Shown here in pieces: positions 1 to 8,099 of a stretch of DNA of 35,947 nucleotides. The first letter of the stretch is position 1. Each line of letters opens with the position of its first letter. Made by a program: the position numbers and the translations under genes. The DNA comes from Caldifarciminota bacterium (GTDB taxonomy: Bacteria; Hydrothermota; UBA3073; NMUJ01): assembly GCA_021158725.1 (NCBI GenBank), contig JAGGUB010000066.1, forward strand, positions 1 through 35,947, read 5' to 3'. A model generated the notes under the pieces. The model was not told where the DNA came from. It did not search any database and was given only the letters and a program-made list of their open reading frames with translations.

Positions 1-429
1 TGGGTTAGCATTCAGCTGCCCACATATCATCATATTATGTAAGCTATCAGCCGTCTCCCAGATTGCTACACCTATCTCACCCGTAGTTCCTGTGTTATAC
101 TTACGATATACCGCCATCAGGTAACCACCTGCATAATCAACCGGCTCGTTAGCTGATAGATACCACCCATATCCATGGTTGGACGAGTCAAACAGTATCG
201 GTTCATGTATTATAACACCTTTCACATACCGTGCCGTGTACGTTGGCGGCTCACCCGGTGTACCTATTGGCGTCTCTGCAACCGGTTCACACATCACCAA
301 CCGCTTACCTAATATGGGCTTCACCCGCTCTATATTTGCCACACGTAGCTCGTCACCCGTTACCACACGTCCCTCTGCGGTTACTGCGATAAAAATGACC
401 ACAACCAACCACCCAAATGAACGCTTCAT
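1..429 (-). CDS. Secreted protein of unknown function, N-terminal part (runs off left edge)
   Basis: The 143 codons from an ATG at 429 stay open to base 1, so only the N-terminus is present. It starts MKRSFGWLVVVIFIAVTAEG, a classic signal peptide (two basic residues, hydrophobic core, small residues near 18-20), so the protein should be exported. A strong ribosome binding site, GGAGGAAGG, lies directly upstream (430-439). After the signal, the mature part carries a Gly/Pro-rich linker near residues 57-65 and then a segment reminiscent of a beta-sandwich. I do not recognise a family. It is divergent from the ABC exporter, with about 100 bases between the two starts. It could be another surface protein like the large ones at 29-34 kb, but its C-terminus is not visible. 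Confidence 0.7.
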   Translation of the reverse strand, partial: MKRSFGWLVVVIFIAVTAEGRVVTGDELRVANIERVKPILGKRLVMCEPVAETPIGTPGEPPTYTARYVKGVIIHEPILFDSSNHGYGWYLSANEPVDYAGGYLMAVYRKYNTGTTGEIGVAIWETADSLHNMMICGQLNANP

Positions 430-450
430 CCTTCCTCCTTTCAGCTAATT

Positions 451-477
451 AATTTACACATCCTATCATCACGTCAA
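451..477 (-). promoter_or_regulatory. Possible sigma70-type promoter for the secreted protein at 1-429
   Basis: On the minus strand TTGACG (472-477) is followed after 15 bases by TAAATT (451-456). The spacer is short, so this is a weak call, but it lies about 20 bases upstream of a well-formed ribosome binding site. Confidence 0.3.
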
Positions 478-503
478 CATAACACCTTTTGCATACTTTA
501 CTT

Positions 504-509
504 TATAAT
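504..509 (+). promoter_or_regulatory. TATAAT -10 element upstream of the ABC exporter operon
   Basis: A perfect TATAAT lies 21 bases before the ATG at 531 in an AT-rich stretch. No good -35 hexamer is seen 16-18 bases upstream (478-488). The implied 5' leader is about 15 bases and holds no Shine-Dalgarno sequence. Confidence 0.4.
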
Positions 510-530
510 CAATATTTTATTTTAATCAAT

Positions 531-2282
531 ATGGATTCACGCAGAATGTTTACCCAGTACCTACGTCGATACTGGAGATTGATCACCTTAGGGCTTATCT
601 CGTTAATCCTTGTCGACACCATACAGCTGTTCATACCACGTGTCATCAAATACGCTATAGATAGCCTCACCACAGGTGAAGCCACCTTCTCATTACTACT
701 TAAGTATGCATCCACCGTATTCCTGCTCGCAATAGGTATACTGGTATTTAGGTTCGGTTGGCGTTACTTCATATTTGGTACCGCCAGACGTGTAGAGCGT
801 GACCTACGACGTGACCTGTTCGCGCACCTCGAATCCCTACATCTCCATTTCTACAAAGACCATAAGGTAGGTACCCTCATGGCACACCTTACCAACGACC
901 TTGATGCCGTCGTCATGGCCATCGGTATGGGCCTCGTAACCGCTGTCGATGCCGTACTCTGGAGTAGCTTCACGATAATATTCATGTTGCTTATCAATGT
1001 ACAGCTCACCTTATATGTGATAATACCATTACCACTACTTGCATACTTAACGTTCTACTTTTCACGCCAAATCTTTACGCGGTTCGAACGTGTACAATCG
1101 AGTTTCGCCAACCTCACCTCCACCGTACAGGAGCAGCTCACCGGCATCCATCTCATAAAAGCCTACAACGAAACCGCCACCGCATTGGATAAACTCAAAC
1201 GTTCCAGCCTCTCCTACGTATCACGTAACTTGAGCTTCATCAAAGTCTACGCACTGTTCTTCCCGCTTGTGTTCTTCATTGCAAACATATCGCTCGCACT
1301 ATTGCTGTGGTTAGGTGGTAAATCCACGATACTTGGTACAATCACTATCGGCGACTTTGTCGCATTCCAAACCTATCTCGGTATGCTCATGTGGCCCATC
1401 ATGGGTTTAGGCTACACATTCACTGTACTGCAACGCGGTCGTGCCTCCTGGCAACGCCTATACAAGTTGTTTGCTACCAAACCAGCAATCAAATCACCTC
1501 CTCACCCAGTAAAGCCCAAACATCCCATCGGCAATTTAGCCTTCCATCACGTATACTTCGCATATCCGGATCAACCCACCCATTACGTGCTTAAAGACAT
1601 CAACCTCGAGATACCGAAGGGTACCTTCCTCGGCATAGCGGGTGAGATAGGTAGCGGTAAATCCACACTCGCACTATTACTTGCACGCATGTACGATCCA
1701 ACTGATGGCCGTATAACGTTTGACGGTATCGACTTACGTGAGTTAGATCTACAATTTCTACGTCGTTTCATCGTACATGTACCACAGCAAACCTTCCTGT
1801 TCTCCACCACCATCCGAGATAACATAGCATTCGGTAACCCCACCGCCTCCGATGAAGCCATCACCCACGTCTGTAAGCTTGCACAGATATACGATGAGAT
1901 AATGGAGTTCGAGGATGGCCTCAATACCGTAGTGGGTGAGAAAGGCGTTACCCTGTCTGGTGGCCAACGTCAACGTATCACATTAGCACGTGCGTTACTT
2001 ATGGAACCCGAAATACTCGTGTTGGACGACCCATTCTCATCCGTAGATTCTGAGCACGAAGTTAAAATCATCAAATCCCTATGTGATCACCTACGTGGTA
2101 AAACCCTCATCCTTATATCACATAGATTGAACAGCATGCGTTTCATGGACAAGATCATCGTGCTTAAAGATGGCACAATTGTTGAAACCGGTAGCTTCAA
2201 CGAACTACTCCTACGTGAGGGCGTATTCTTTGACCTCTACCGTAAACAGCAATTAAAGGAGCGCATATGGAAAAACCTGTAA
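531..2282 (+). CDS. ABC exporter half-transporter, degenerate-site subunit
   Basis: A 583-residue type IV (MsbA/MDR-like) ABC exporter half: six membrane segments in residues 15-305, then a nucleotide-binding domain with Walker A GEIGSGKST (371-379), Q-loop PQQTF (418-422), signature LSGGQ (475-479), Walker B ending LVLDDP and switch His531. The residue after the Walker B Asp is Asp500, not the usual catalytic Glu. That marks the degenerate-site subunit of heterodimers such as T. maritima TM287/TM288. Its partner is the next gene, which it overlaps by 16 bases. The frame is open from a TTG at 489, but I prefer the ATG at 531 because family members begin shortly before the first membrane helix. 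Neither start has a Shine-Dalgarno sequence. The substrate (lipid, drug or peptide) cannot be read from the sequence. Confidence 0.93.
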   Translation: MDSRRMFTQYLRRYWRLITLGLISLILVDTIQLFIPRVIKYAIDSLTTGEATFSLLLKYASTVFLLAIGILVFRFGWRYFIFGTARRVERDLRRDLFAHLESLHLHFYKDHKVGTLMAHLTNDLDAVVMAIGMGLVTAVDAVLWSSFTIIFMLLINVQLTLYVIIPLPLLAYLTFYFSRQIFTRFERVQSSFANLTSTVQEQLTGIHLIKAYNETATALDKLKRSSLSYVSRNLSFIKVYALFFPLVFFIANISLALLLWLGGKSTILGTITIGDFVAFQTYLGMLMWPIMGLGYTFTVLQRGRASWQRLYKLFATKPAIKSPPHPVKPKHPIGNLAFHHVYFAYPDQPTHYVLKDINLEIPKGTFLGIAGEIGSGKSTLALLLARMYDPTDGRITFDGIDLRELDLQFLRRFIVHVPQQTFLFSTTIRDNIAFGNPTASDEAITHVCKLAQIYDEIMEFEDGLNTVVGEKGVTLSGGQRQRITLARALLMEPEILVLDDPFSSVDSEHEVKIIKSLCDHLRGKTLILISHRLNSMRFMDKIIVLKDGTIVETGSFNELLLREGVFFDLYRKQQLKERIWKNL

Positions 2283-4240
2283 AGACATACGATTGGCGTA
2301 TCGTATTGTGGATAGGTAAATTCGTACGTCCATACCTATGGGTTATCGCCATACTGATACCTATCGTTATGATCTCCGTGGCGATACAGGCTGGGTTACC
2401 ACTCATCACCCGTACTGCTATCGATCGCTACATAATGCCTACATACCATAAGATATTGCCACCACCTAACGTGAAGATAGAGGGGCTCATCCCATACAAA
2501 GATTCTGTGTACTTGATACCCACCGCACGTATAAAGGAGTTACCGCCTGCACTTTATCGTCAACTTGTTGCATCCGGCCGCCTCTCTCTGGTAAAATACT
2601 ATTACAAGCCATCACAAAACCTATTAGTGAGGGTTGACGAGCTACATAAGATTCCACCACGTGAACTATTCTCACTACGTCGTGAGGATATACTGGGGCT
2701 ACGTAAGTTAGCCACCTTATTTGTGATATTGATCATATCGCTATTTGTAACACAATGGCTCAGCGATTACATCGTGGGTTGGTTAGGTCAAAAGGTAACC
2801 CATTCCATACGTATGAAGTTAGGTACACACCTGATGACGTTGGGGTTACCTTACTTTCATCGTAACCCCTCCGGTCGTATCCTTACGCGGTTGACGAACG
2901 ATTCACGTAAACTACAGGAGATATTTGAAAGCACCCTCATCGTGTTGGTCTCAGAACCTTTTCTGTTCATCGCAATAGCTGTCGTCATGTGGCGGCTCGA
3001 TCATCGGTTAGCACTCATCGGCTATGGGTTACTACCATTGGTAATCTTGTTATCAAACCTATTCCGTACGCGGTTCCGTCGCATCTATCGCGAAGTACGT
3101 AGGCTATTGGGTAAACTTAACACGATGCTAAACGAATCCTTCATGGGTATCAGTGTCATACAACTGTTCAACCAACAATCCCGCATACTCGATAAGTTCG
3201 ATTCCATAAATATCAACTACTTCAAGGCCAACCTCAAACGCATTGTAGTCTTCGGCTTATTCTATCCGCTGATGGTCGTCATCCAATACCTTGCTGTAGC
3301 GTTGCTCATACTCTATGGCGGTAAGTCCGTACTCGCCAACACATTGACAATAGGTGTGTTGACTGCATTCCTTAGCTACTTACGTATGTTTTTCCGTCCA
3401 GTACAAAACATAAGTGCACAATTTAACGTAATCCAGGAGGGGCTAACTGCCGCCGAACGTATGCGTGAGATATTTGAATCCAAAGAACGTGAGATAGATC
3501 CCGTCACCGCCAAACGTATCAAGGTTAAGGGTAACATCGAATTCCGTAATGTACATTTCGCCTACAACAGTACACCCGTACTTAAGGGGGTAACCTTCTC
3601 AATAAAAGCAGGTGAAAAGGTTGCCCTTGTAGGGCCAACCGGTGCAGGTAAAACCACTATCATCAACCTGTTGTTGAAATTCTACCTACCCAAACAAGGT
3701 AGCATACTTATTGATGGTATCGACCTACGCGATATCGAACGTACACATTTGCGTTCACAAATAGGTATCGTCTTACAAGAGCCGTTTCTATTCACCGGTA
3801 CACTACGTGAGAACATAGAGTTTGGTCGCAAACTATCCGACGATGAACTCGACCGTGTGGTTGAATATGCACAACTGAAACCACTTGTGTCACGTTTACC
3901 GGATGGACTCAACACCATAATAAGAAGTGACACCCTCTCCGCGGGTGAACGTCAGCTCGTCTCCATCGCACGTACGCTTGCACGTAACCCCACCATCGTG
4001 ATACTGGATGAGGCCACCTCGAACATCGACCCCGAAACCGAATCCCTGCTACAGATAGGTATTAAAAACCTGTTAGCGAACCGTACCGGTATAATTATCG
4101 CACATCGGCTATCGACCATCAAGCTGGTGGACCGTATCTTCGTCCTATGGGACGGCAAGTTAGTCGAATCCGGTACCCATGATGAGCTACTCAAACGCAA
4201 CGGCCCATACGCAACACTGTACCGGTTACAGTACGAATGA
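2267..4240 (+). CDS. ABC exporter half-transporter, catalytic-site subunit
   Basis: A 657-residue partner of the preceding gene. The ATG at 2267 follows AAAGGAG and overlaps the upstream stop. Membrane domain about 15-400; nucleotide-binding domain with Walker A GPTGAGKT (456-463), Q-loop QEPFLF (504-509), signature LSAGE (557-561), Walker B ILDE with catalytic Glu582, and His-switch AHRLS. The signature departs from LSGGQ while Walker B is canonical, the reverse of its partner, as expected for an asymmetric heterodimer of the TM287/288 or BmrCD kind. Residues about 58-142 form a long polar insertion between the first two membrane helices. A similar extended loop is known in some heterodimeric exporters and may sit outside the membrane. 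No regulator gene is adjacent, and the substrate is unknown. Confidence 0.93.
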   Translation: MEKPVKTYDWRIVLWIGKFVRPYLWVIAILIPIVMISVAIQAGLPLITRTAIDRYIMPTYHKILPPPNVKIEGLIPYKDSVYLIPTARIKELPPALYRQLVASGRLSLVKYYYKPSQNLLVRVDELHKIPPRELFSLRREDILGLRKLATLFVILIISLFVTQWLSDYIVGWLGQKVTHSIRMKLGTHLMTLGLPYFHRNPSGRILTRLTNDSRKLQEIFESTLIVLVSEPFLFIAIAVVMWRLDHRLALIGYGLLPLVILLSNLFRTRFRRIYREVRRLLGKLNTMLNESFMGISVIQLFNQQSRILDKFDSININYFKANLKRIVVFGLFYPLMVVIQYLAVALLILYGGKSVLANTLTIGVLTAFLSYLRMFFRPVQNISAQFNVIQEGLTAAERMREIFESKEREIDPVTAKRIKVKGNIEFRNVHFAYNSTPVLKGVTFSIKAGEKVALVGPTGAGKTTIINLLLKFYLPKQGSILIDGIDLRDIERTHLRSQIGIVLQEPFLFTGTLRENIEFGRKLSDDELDRVVEYAQLKPLVSRLPDGLNTIIRSDTLSAGERQLVSIARTLARNPTIVILDEATSNIDPETESLLQIGIKNLLANRTGIIIAHRLSTIKLVDRIFVLWDGKLVESGTHDELLKRNGPYATLYRLQYE

Positions 4241-4242
4241 GC

Positions 4243-4270
4243 TTGCCTCTACATTAAATCCACTTATATT
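4243..4270 (+). promoter_or_regulatory. Promoter for tRNA-Leu, trigger factor and clpP
   Basis: TTGCCT (4243-4248) and TATATT (4265-4270) are 16 bases apart. The expected transcription start (about 4277) is within a couple of bases of the mature tRNA 5' end at 4279, so the tRNA would have almost no leader. Confidence 0.5.
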
Positions 4271-4278
4271 TATAAGCT

Positions 4279-4360
4279 GCGAGGGTGGCGGAACTGGTAG
4301 ACGCGCTGGATTTAGGATCCAGTCCCTCACGGGGTAGGGGTTCGAGTCCCCTCCCTCGCA
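4279..4360 (+). tRNA. tRNA-Leu (anticodon UAG)
   Basis: An 82-base class II tRNA. The acceptor stem pairs GCGAGGG with CCCTCGC and has discriminator A. The anticodon stem CTGGA/TCCAG encloses TTTAGGA, giving anticodon TAG (reads CTA and related Leu codons). A long variable arm lies between the anticodon arm and the T arm GGGGTTCGAGTCCCC. CCA is not encoded (TTA follows). The trigger-factor ATG lies only seven bases downstream, so the two are probably on one transcript. Confidence 0.97.
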
Positions 4361-4367
4361 TTAGATA

Positions 4368-5528
4368 ATGGAATACAAGATCGAGCGTTTAGGTGATTGT
4401 GAACTCCTACTCCACATCTATATCCCCAAGGAGGTTGTCGACCAAAAAGTTGACTCCAAACTCAGATCCTACCAACGTACCGCGAAACTACCTGGCTTCC
4501 GCAAGGGTAAAGCCCCCATGGATATCATCTACCGCAAATACTATGATACTGCCTTACAGGAGGTGATCACTGAGCTAATCGAATCCACCAGCCGCGATAT
4601 CATCGCTAAGGAGAACCTGAGGCTGCTCACACGTGGCGAACTACTCGAAAGCAAGTGGCATGACACCACACTCGTATCAACAATAAAGCTGGAGGTCTTC
4701 CCACAGATAGAGTTTGGCGATTATGGTGAGCTTGAGGTAAGGATACCCGATTTTAAGCTCAAAGACGATGAGCTCACCGCCATACTTGAACGGCTCTGTC
4801 AGCTACATCCACGCTACACCCCACACACTCATATAACCGAACATACCGTACAGACTGTGAGCTTCACCATCAACCTCAGGTGGCGTGGCCTCTGGCGTAC
4901 GTTTAGGGTGGACGATTTCATGTTCTTCATAGATGAGAAGTTTTTCCCCAACCCCATAAATACCGAGCTACTAAACAAAAAGGTAGGCACCACGTTGGAG
5001 TTGAAACACGAGTATCCACTCGACTACGAAGATCCCGACCTCAAAGGTGAGCAGGTAGAATATAAGTTCCGTATCGAGAATGTCGAATTACCTTCACCTA
5101 TCACCGTACGTGAACTCGCCTCTACACTTGGGTTCAAAAGCGAACAATCCCTACGCAAGACACTTAGATCCATACTTCAACAGTATCGTGAAACCAAACG
5201 CCATACGGTGTTGAAATACAAATTACTCGAAACCCTACGTCAAACGTATGCATTTGAACCACCCCCACGTATTGTTGAAGCTTATGAAAAGGCTTTACTC
5301 GAACACTATAGGGAGCAACACGATGTACTCGATCACAACCTACGTACAACGATCAAGAAGCTCGCCCATATGCAAGCACAGGAAGATATACTCATACAGT
5401 TGATTGCTGCTAAAGAAGGGCTCCACGGTAAGGAGCTCACCCAGAAAGTTATTGACTTTTTACTCGATAAAGTAAAAATAATAGAAGAAACAGAACACAA
5501 AGGAGGAAATAAAGATGCGTCACGATGA
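4368..5528 (+). CDS. tig: Trigger factor (ribosome-associated chaperone)
   Basis: Trigger factor binds the ribosomal exit tunnel and shields nascent chains. The ribosome-binding signature GFRKGKAP is at residues 43-50 of a typical N-terminal domain. At 386 residues it is shorter than the common ~430. The central FKBP-type isomerase domain (about 150-250) keeps its C-terminal strands (YPLDYEDPDLKGE), but the usual GFE-centred active-site segment is replaced by PNPINTELLNKKVG, so isomerase activity is doubtful. The helical C-terminal domain follows and ends in a charged tail. It sits seven bases after tRNA-Leu without its own ribosome binding site and overlaps clpP by 14 bases. The tig-clpP order is widespread in bacteria; clpX and lon do not follow here. 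Confidence 0.92.
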   Translation: MEYKIERLGDCELLLHIYIPKEVVDQKVDSKLRSYQRTAKLPGFRKGKAPMDIIYRKYYDTALQEVITELIESTSRDIIAKENLRLLTRGELLESKWHDTTLVSTIKLEVFPQIEFGDYGELEVRIPDFKLKDDELTAILERLCQLHPRYTPHTHITEHTVQTVSFTINLRWRGLWRTFRVDDFMFFIDEKFFPNPINTELLNKKVGTTLELKHEYPLDYEDPDLKGEQVEYKFRIENVELPSPITVRELASTLGFKSEQSLRKTLRSILQQYRETKRHTVLKYKLLETLRQTYAFEPPPRIVEAYEKALLEHYREQHDVLDHNLRTTIKKLAHMQAQEDILIQLIAAKEGLHGKELTQKVIDFLLDKVKIIEETEHKGGNKDASR

Positions 5529-6120
5529 TTATAATCAATTAGTACCCATCGTTATAGAATCGACACGTCACGGCGAACGTGCATACGATATCTTCTCACG
5601 CTTGTTGAAGGATCGCATCGTAATCATAGGTGCACCCATCACAGATGCATTTGCTGCAAGTATAATTGCGCAGCTGCTGTTCCTCGAGTCAGAAGACCCC
5701 AAAAAGGATATCTATCTCTACATCGATAGCCCAGGTGGCTCGATACCTGCCGGGCTCGCTATATATGATACCATCCAGTACATACGACCAGATGTAAGCA
5801 CAATCTGTATGGGGTTGGCTGCATCCATGGCAGCATTACTGTTAGCTGCGGGTACACCCGGTAAACGCTATGCGTTACCTCACGCCCGTATATTGATACA
5901 CCAACCCATGAGCGGTGTATCGGGTCAGGTAACCGACATCGTCATACATGCGAAAGAGATCATGCGTTTACGTGAGGAGCTCAACCGCATACTCGCCAAA
6001 CACACAGGCCAACCGATCGAAAAGATTGCCCAAGATACCGAACGTGACTACTGGATGACCGCCGAAGAGGCACGTGCCTACGGTATCGTTGACAAGGTAA
6101 TCGAACGTCGCGAGAAGTAA
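5515..6120 (+). CDS. clpP: ATP-dependent Clp protease proteolytic subunit
   Basis: A 201-residue ClpP, the barrel-shaped serine peptidase that degrades proteins fed by a Clp ATPase. The catalytic triad is Ser104 (GLAASMAA), His129 (LIHQP) and Asp178 (TERDYWM). The spacings of 25 and 49 residues match E. coli ClpP. YLYIDSPGGSIPAG (67-80) is the usual substrate-cleft segment. The start at 5515 follows a strong AAAGGAGG located inside the end of tig. No ATPase partner (ClpX, ClpA or ClpC) is in this window. The next gene is convergent and leaves one base between the stops. Confidence 0.97.
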   Translation: MRHDDYNQLVPIVIESTRHGERAYDIFSRLLKDRIVIIGAPITDAFAASIIAQLLFLESEDPKKDIYLYIDSPGGSIPAGLAIYDTIQYIRPDVSTICMGLAASMAALLLAAGTPGKRYALPHARILIHQPMSGVSGQVTDIVIHAKEIMRLREELNRILAKHTGQPIEKIAQDTERDYWMTAEEARAYGIVDKVIERREK

Positions 6121-6121
6121 C

Positions 6122-7387
6122 CTATTCACCTGTGAAATCCCAAACCTTCTCCCCCACTATGGTGTAAAGTACCTTACCCTTTAGACGTTTACCGAGGAAT
6201 GGCGAGTTACGTGATAACGAACGCGGTGAATCGAACACCCACTCAGCTTCCGGGTCGAACACCACCAGTTCAGCAGATTCACCTTCTTTTAGCCACCCCT
6301 TATCTAACCCCAATATCTTTGCGGGGTTCACCGTCAACTTAGCTATAAACGTTATCCAATCCAGCTCACCCGTATTCACAAGCTTATCCACCAACACCGG
6401 TAACGCAGTCTCCAACCCTATTATCCCAAAGGGTGCATCAATAAACTGTAGCTCCTTTTCGAACGATGCATGTGGTGCATGATCTGTTGCAATAACATCA
6501 ATCGTACCATCCTTCAATGCTTCAATAAGTGCAACCCTATCACGTTCCGTACGTAGGGGTGGGTTAACTTTATAATTCGTATCGTAAGGGTTGGCCAACA
6601 CATCCTCCTCAGTAAATATCAAATGATGTGGTGTCACCTCCGCAGTCACCTTTACACCCTCAGCCTTAGCTTCACGTATAAGGGAGACCGCACCTTCTGT
6701 TGATACATGTGCAAAATGTACCCTACCACCTGTGTATTTCGCCAGATATATATCACGTGCTACCATTATATCCTCAGCAATACTCGGTATACCGGGTAGA
6801 CCCAACTTCAGTGCCACAACACCCTCGTTCACCACACCACGACCGCTCAACCTCTTATCCTCCGCATGTGATATCACCGGTATATCGAATATCTTCGCAT
6901 ATTCGAGTGCACGTCTCATGATACCTGAATCCAGCACAGGGTCACCATCGTCACTAATAGCTACAGCACCCGCCTCCACCATATCACCAATCTCTGCCAA
7001 CTCCTTACCCATACGGGATTTGGTAATCGCACCCACGGGTAACACCGTAGCCTCTTTCTTAGCCTCCAGTATAAATCGTACCAACCCACCGTTATCCACT
7101 GGCGGTGTGGTGTTAGCCATACACACAAGTGTGGTGAACCCACCCGCCACACCCGCAATGCTACCGGTGTAGATGGTCTCTTCGTCTTCACGTCCAGGTT
7201 CACGCAGATGTGTATGCATATCGATAAGCCCCGGTATGACAATTTTGCCCCTCGCATCTATCAGCAGATCAGGTTGAACCGCCTCACCTGCACCTACTAT
7301 TTTACCGTCCACAATTAGTATGTCTGCTATCTCATCCCTGTTGTTACCGGGATCCACTATCCTGCCACCTACTATCCGTATTTTCAT
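6122..7387 (-). CDS. pyrC: Dihydroorotase (pyrimidine biosynthesis)
   Basis: A class I-type dihydroorotase of 421 residues that cyclises carbamoyl-aspartate to dihydroorotate in de novo UMP synthesis. The metal-binding DMHTHLREPG (His58, His60) and the bridging-Asp region AISDDGDP are present, with VISHAED, HFAHVST and the catalytic ATDHAPH following in the expected order. The protein begins MKIRIVGGRIVDPG, typical of the family, so I place the start at the ATG at 7387. The frame extends to a TTG at 7399 that overlaps a TTGACA on the other strand. No Shine-Dalgarno sequence is visible. No other pyrimidine gene is adjacent. It converges on clpP with no terminator between them. Confidence 0.95.
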   Translation of the reverse strand: MKIRIVGGRIVDPGNNRDEIADILIVDGKIVGAGEAVQPDLLIDARGKIVIPGLIDMHTHLREPGREDEETIYTGSIAGVAGGFTTLVCMANTTPPVDNGGLVRFILEAKKEATVLPVGAITKSRMGKELAEIGDMVEAGAVAISDDGDPVLDSGIMRRALEYAKIFDIPVISHAEDKRLSGRGVVNEGVVALKLGLPGIPSIAEDIMVARDIYLAKYTGGRVHFAHVSTEGAVSLIREAKAEGVKVTAEVTPHHLIFTEEDVLANPYDTNYKVNPPLRTERDRVALIEALKDGTIDVIATDHAPHASFEKELQFIDAPFGIIGLETALPVLVDKLVNTGELDWITFIAKLTVNPAKILGLDKGWLKEGESAELVVFDPEAEWVFDSPRSLSRNSPFLGKRLKGKVLYTIVGEKVWDFTGE

Positions 7388-7390
7388 CAC

Positions 7391-7421
7391 TTGACACAAT
7401 GCTATGGTTCACATCTTTTAT
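7391..7421 (+). promoter_or_regulatory. Possible promoter for tRNA-Glu
   Basis: A perfect TTGACA (7391-7396) lies upstream of tRNA-Glu. The -10 is unclear: CATCTT (7413-7418, 16-base spacing) or TTTTAT (7416-7421). Either places transcription start within a few bases of the tRNA, as also seen for tRNA-Leu. Confidence 0.35.
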
Positions 7422-7425
7422 GGAC

Positions 7426-7500
7426 GGGGCTATCGTCTAGTCAGGCCAAGGACGCCTGGTTCTCAGCCAGGAGACTGGGGTTCAAATCCCCATAGCCCCA
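7426..7500 (+). tRNA. tRNA-Glu (anticodon CUC)
   Basis: A 75-base tRNA. The acceptor stem pairs GGGGCTA with TAGCCCC and has discriminator A. The anticodon stem CCTGG/CCAGG encloses TTCTCAG, giving anticodon CTC (Glu, GAG). The T arm is TGGGGTTCAAATCCCCA. CCA is not encoded. A T-rich TTTTATTTTAT follows at once and may serve as a weak terminator while overlapping the end of the convergent envelope gene. Confidence 0.97.
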
Positions 7501-7502
7501 TT

Positions 7503-8009
7503 TTATTTTATCCGCACCCTTAACCCACCACCAAACCTGAAGTGGCTTTCTGAGCTACCATCCCAACTTGTTACACTAACCCCTATCTCACCAAACAACT
7601 GCATACGAGGTGCGAATCCAAAATCTACACCTGCACCAACTGTTGCCACCGACTGTTTGGACGATATCCCATCCGATACACTACGTAATCCGAGCCCCCC
7701 ATATCCATAGAACCCAACAGGGCCACCAAACCATGCCCTACCAAGTAACTCGATCGCTGGCTCTACGTTGTTGAAATATAAAGTTGTCGTCTCCTTACCA
7801 AACCTCACACCACCCAGGTTCGCCCTTAAATAGACACCACGTGGTAGCAATTTCACGAGCAGATTACCTCCCACATCTATATCAGTACCATCACCTGTGA
7901 TCCCATAAATTCGTGGCTCTATGAAGAGCGGGCACCCTCTGTCTATCGCATCAACTTCATGCACAATAAATATAGACACTATAGCTACACAAATAGCACC
8001 TACTCTCAT
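7503..8009 (-). CDS. Small outer-membrane beta-barrel-like protein
   Basis: A 168-residue protein whose start at 8009 follows GGAGGTAC. The first 21 residues form a signal peptide ending VDA. The mature part alternates short amphipathic strands with turns (LLVKLLPRGVYLRANLGG, FYGYGGLGLRS, ATVGAGVDFGFAP, HFRFGGGLRVRIK) and is rich in Gly and aromatic residues. This is the pattern of small eight-stranded OmpW/OmpA-type barrels, including a terminal amphipathic strand. The closest family cannot be named from the sequence alone. It is divergent from manC across 90 bases and converges on tRNA-Glu two bases away. Confidence 0.7.
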   Translation of the reverse strand: MRVGAICVAIVSIFIVHEVDAIDRGCPLFIEPRIYGITGDGTDIDVGGNLLVKLLPRGVYLRANLGGVRFGKETTTLYFNNVEPAIELLGRAWFGGPVGFYGYGGLGLRSVSDGISSKQSVATVGAGVDFGFAPRMQLFGEIGVSVTSWDGSSESHFRFGGGLRVRIK

Positions 8010-8061
8010 CGTACCTCCATTTTATGATTTAAAATATAGCAAACCACACAAATAGCAACAC

Positions 8062-8089
8062 TTGTCAAATTCATCACCTAACGTATTTA
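8062..8089 (+). promoter_or_regulatory. Possible promoter for manC and the TGS GTPase
   Basis: TTGTCA (8062-8067) and TATTTA (8084-8089) are 16 bases apart, putting transcription start within a few bases of the ATG at 8100. The same bases read TTGACA on the minus strand (8063-8068), but no -10 at a normal distance is seen for the barrel gene. The 90-base gap holds nothing else I can name. Confidence 0.3.
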
Positions 8090-8099
8090 ATTAAATAGT

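Noticed and set aside
6732..7172. Long open frame opposite pyrC on the plus strand
   Set aside because: A Ser/Thr/Pro-rich shadow of a well-conserved gene; no ribosome binding site and no recognisable domain.
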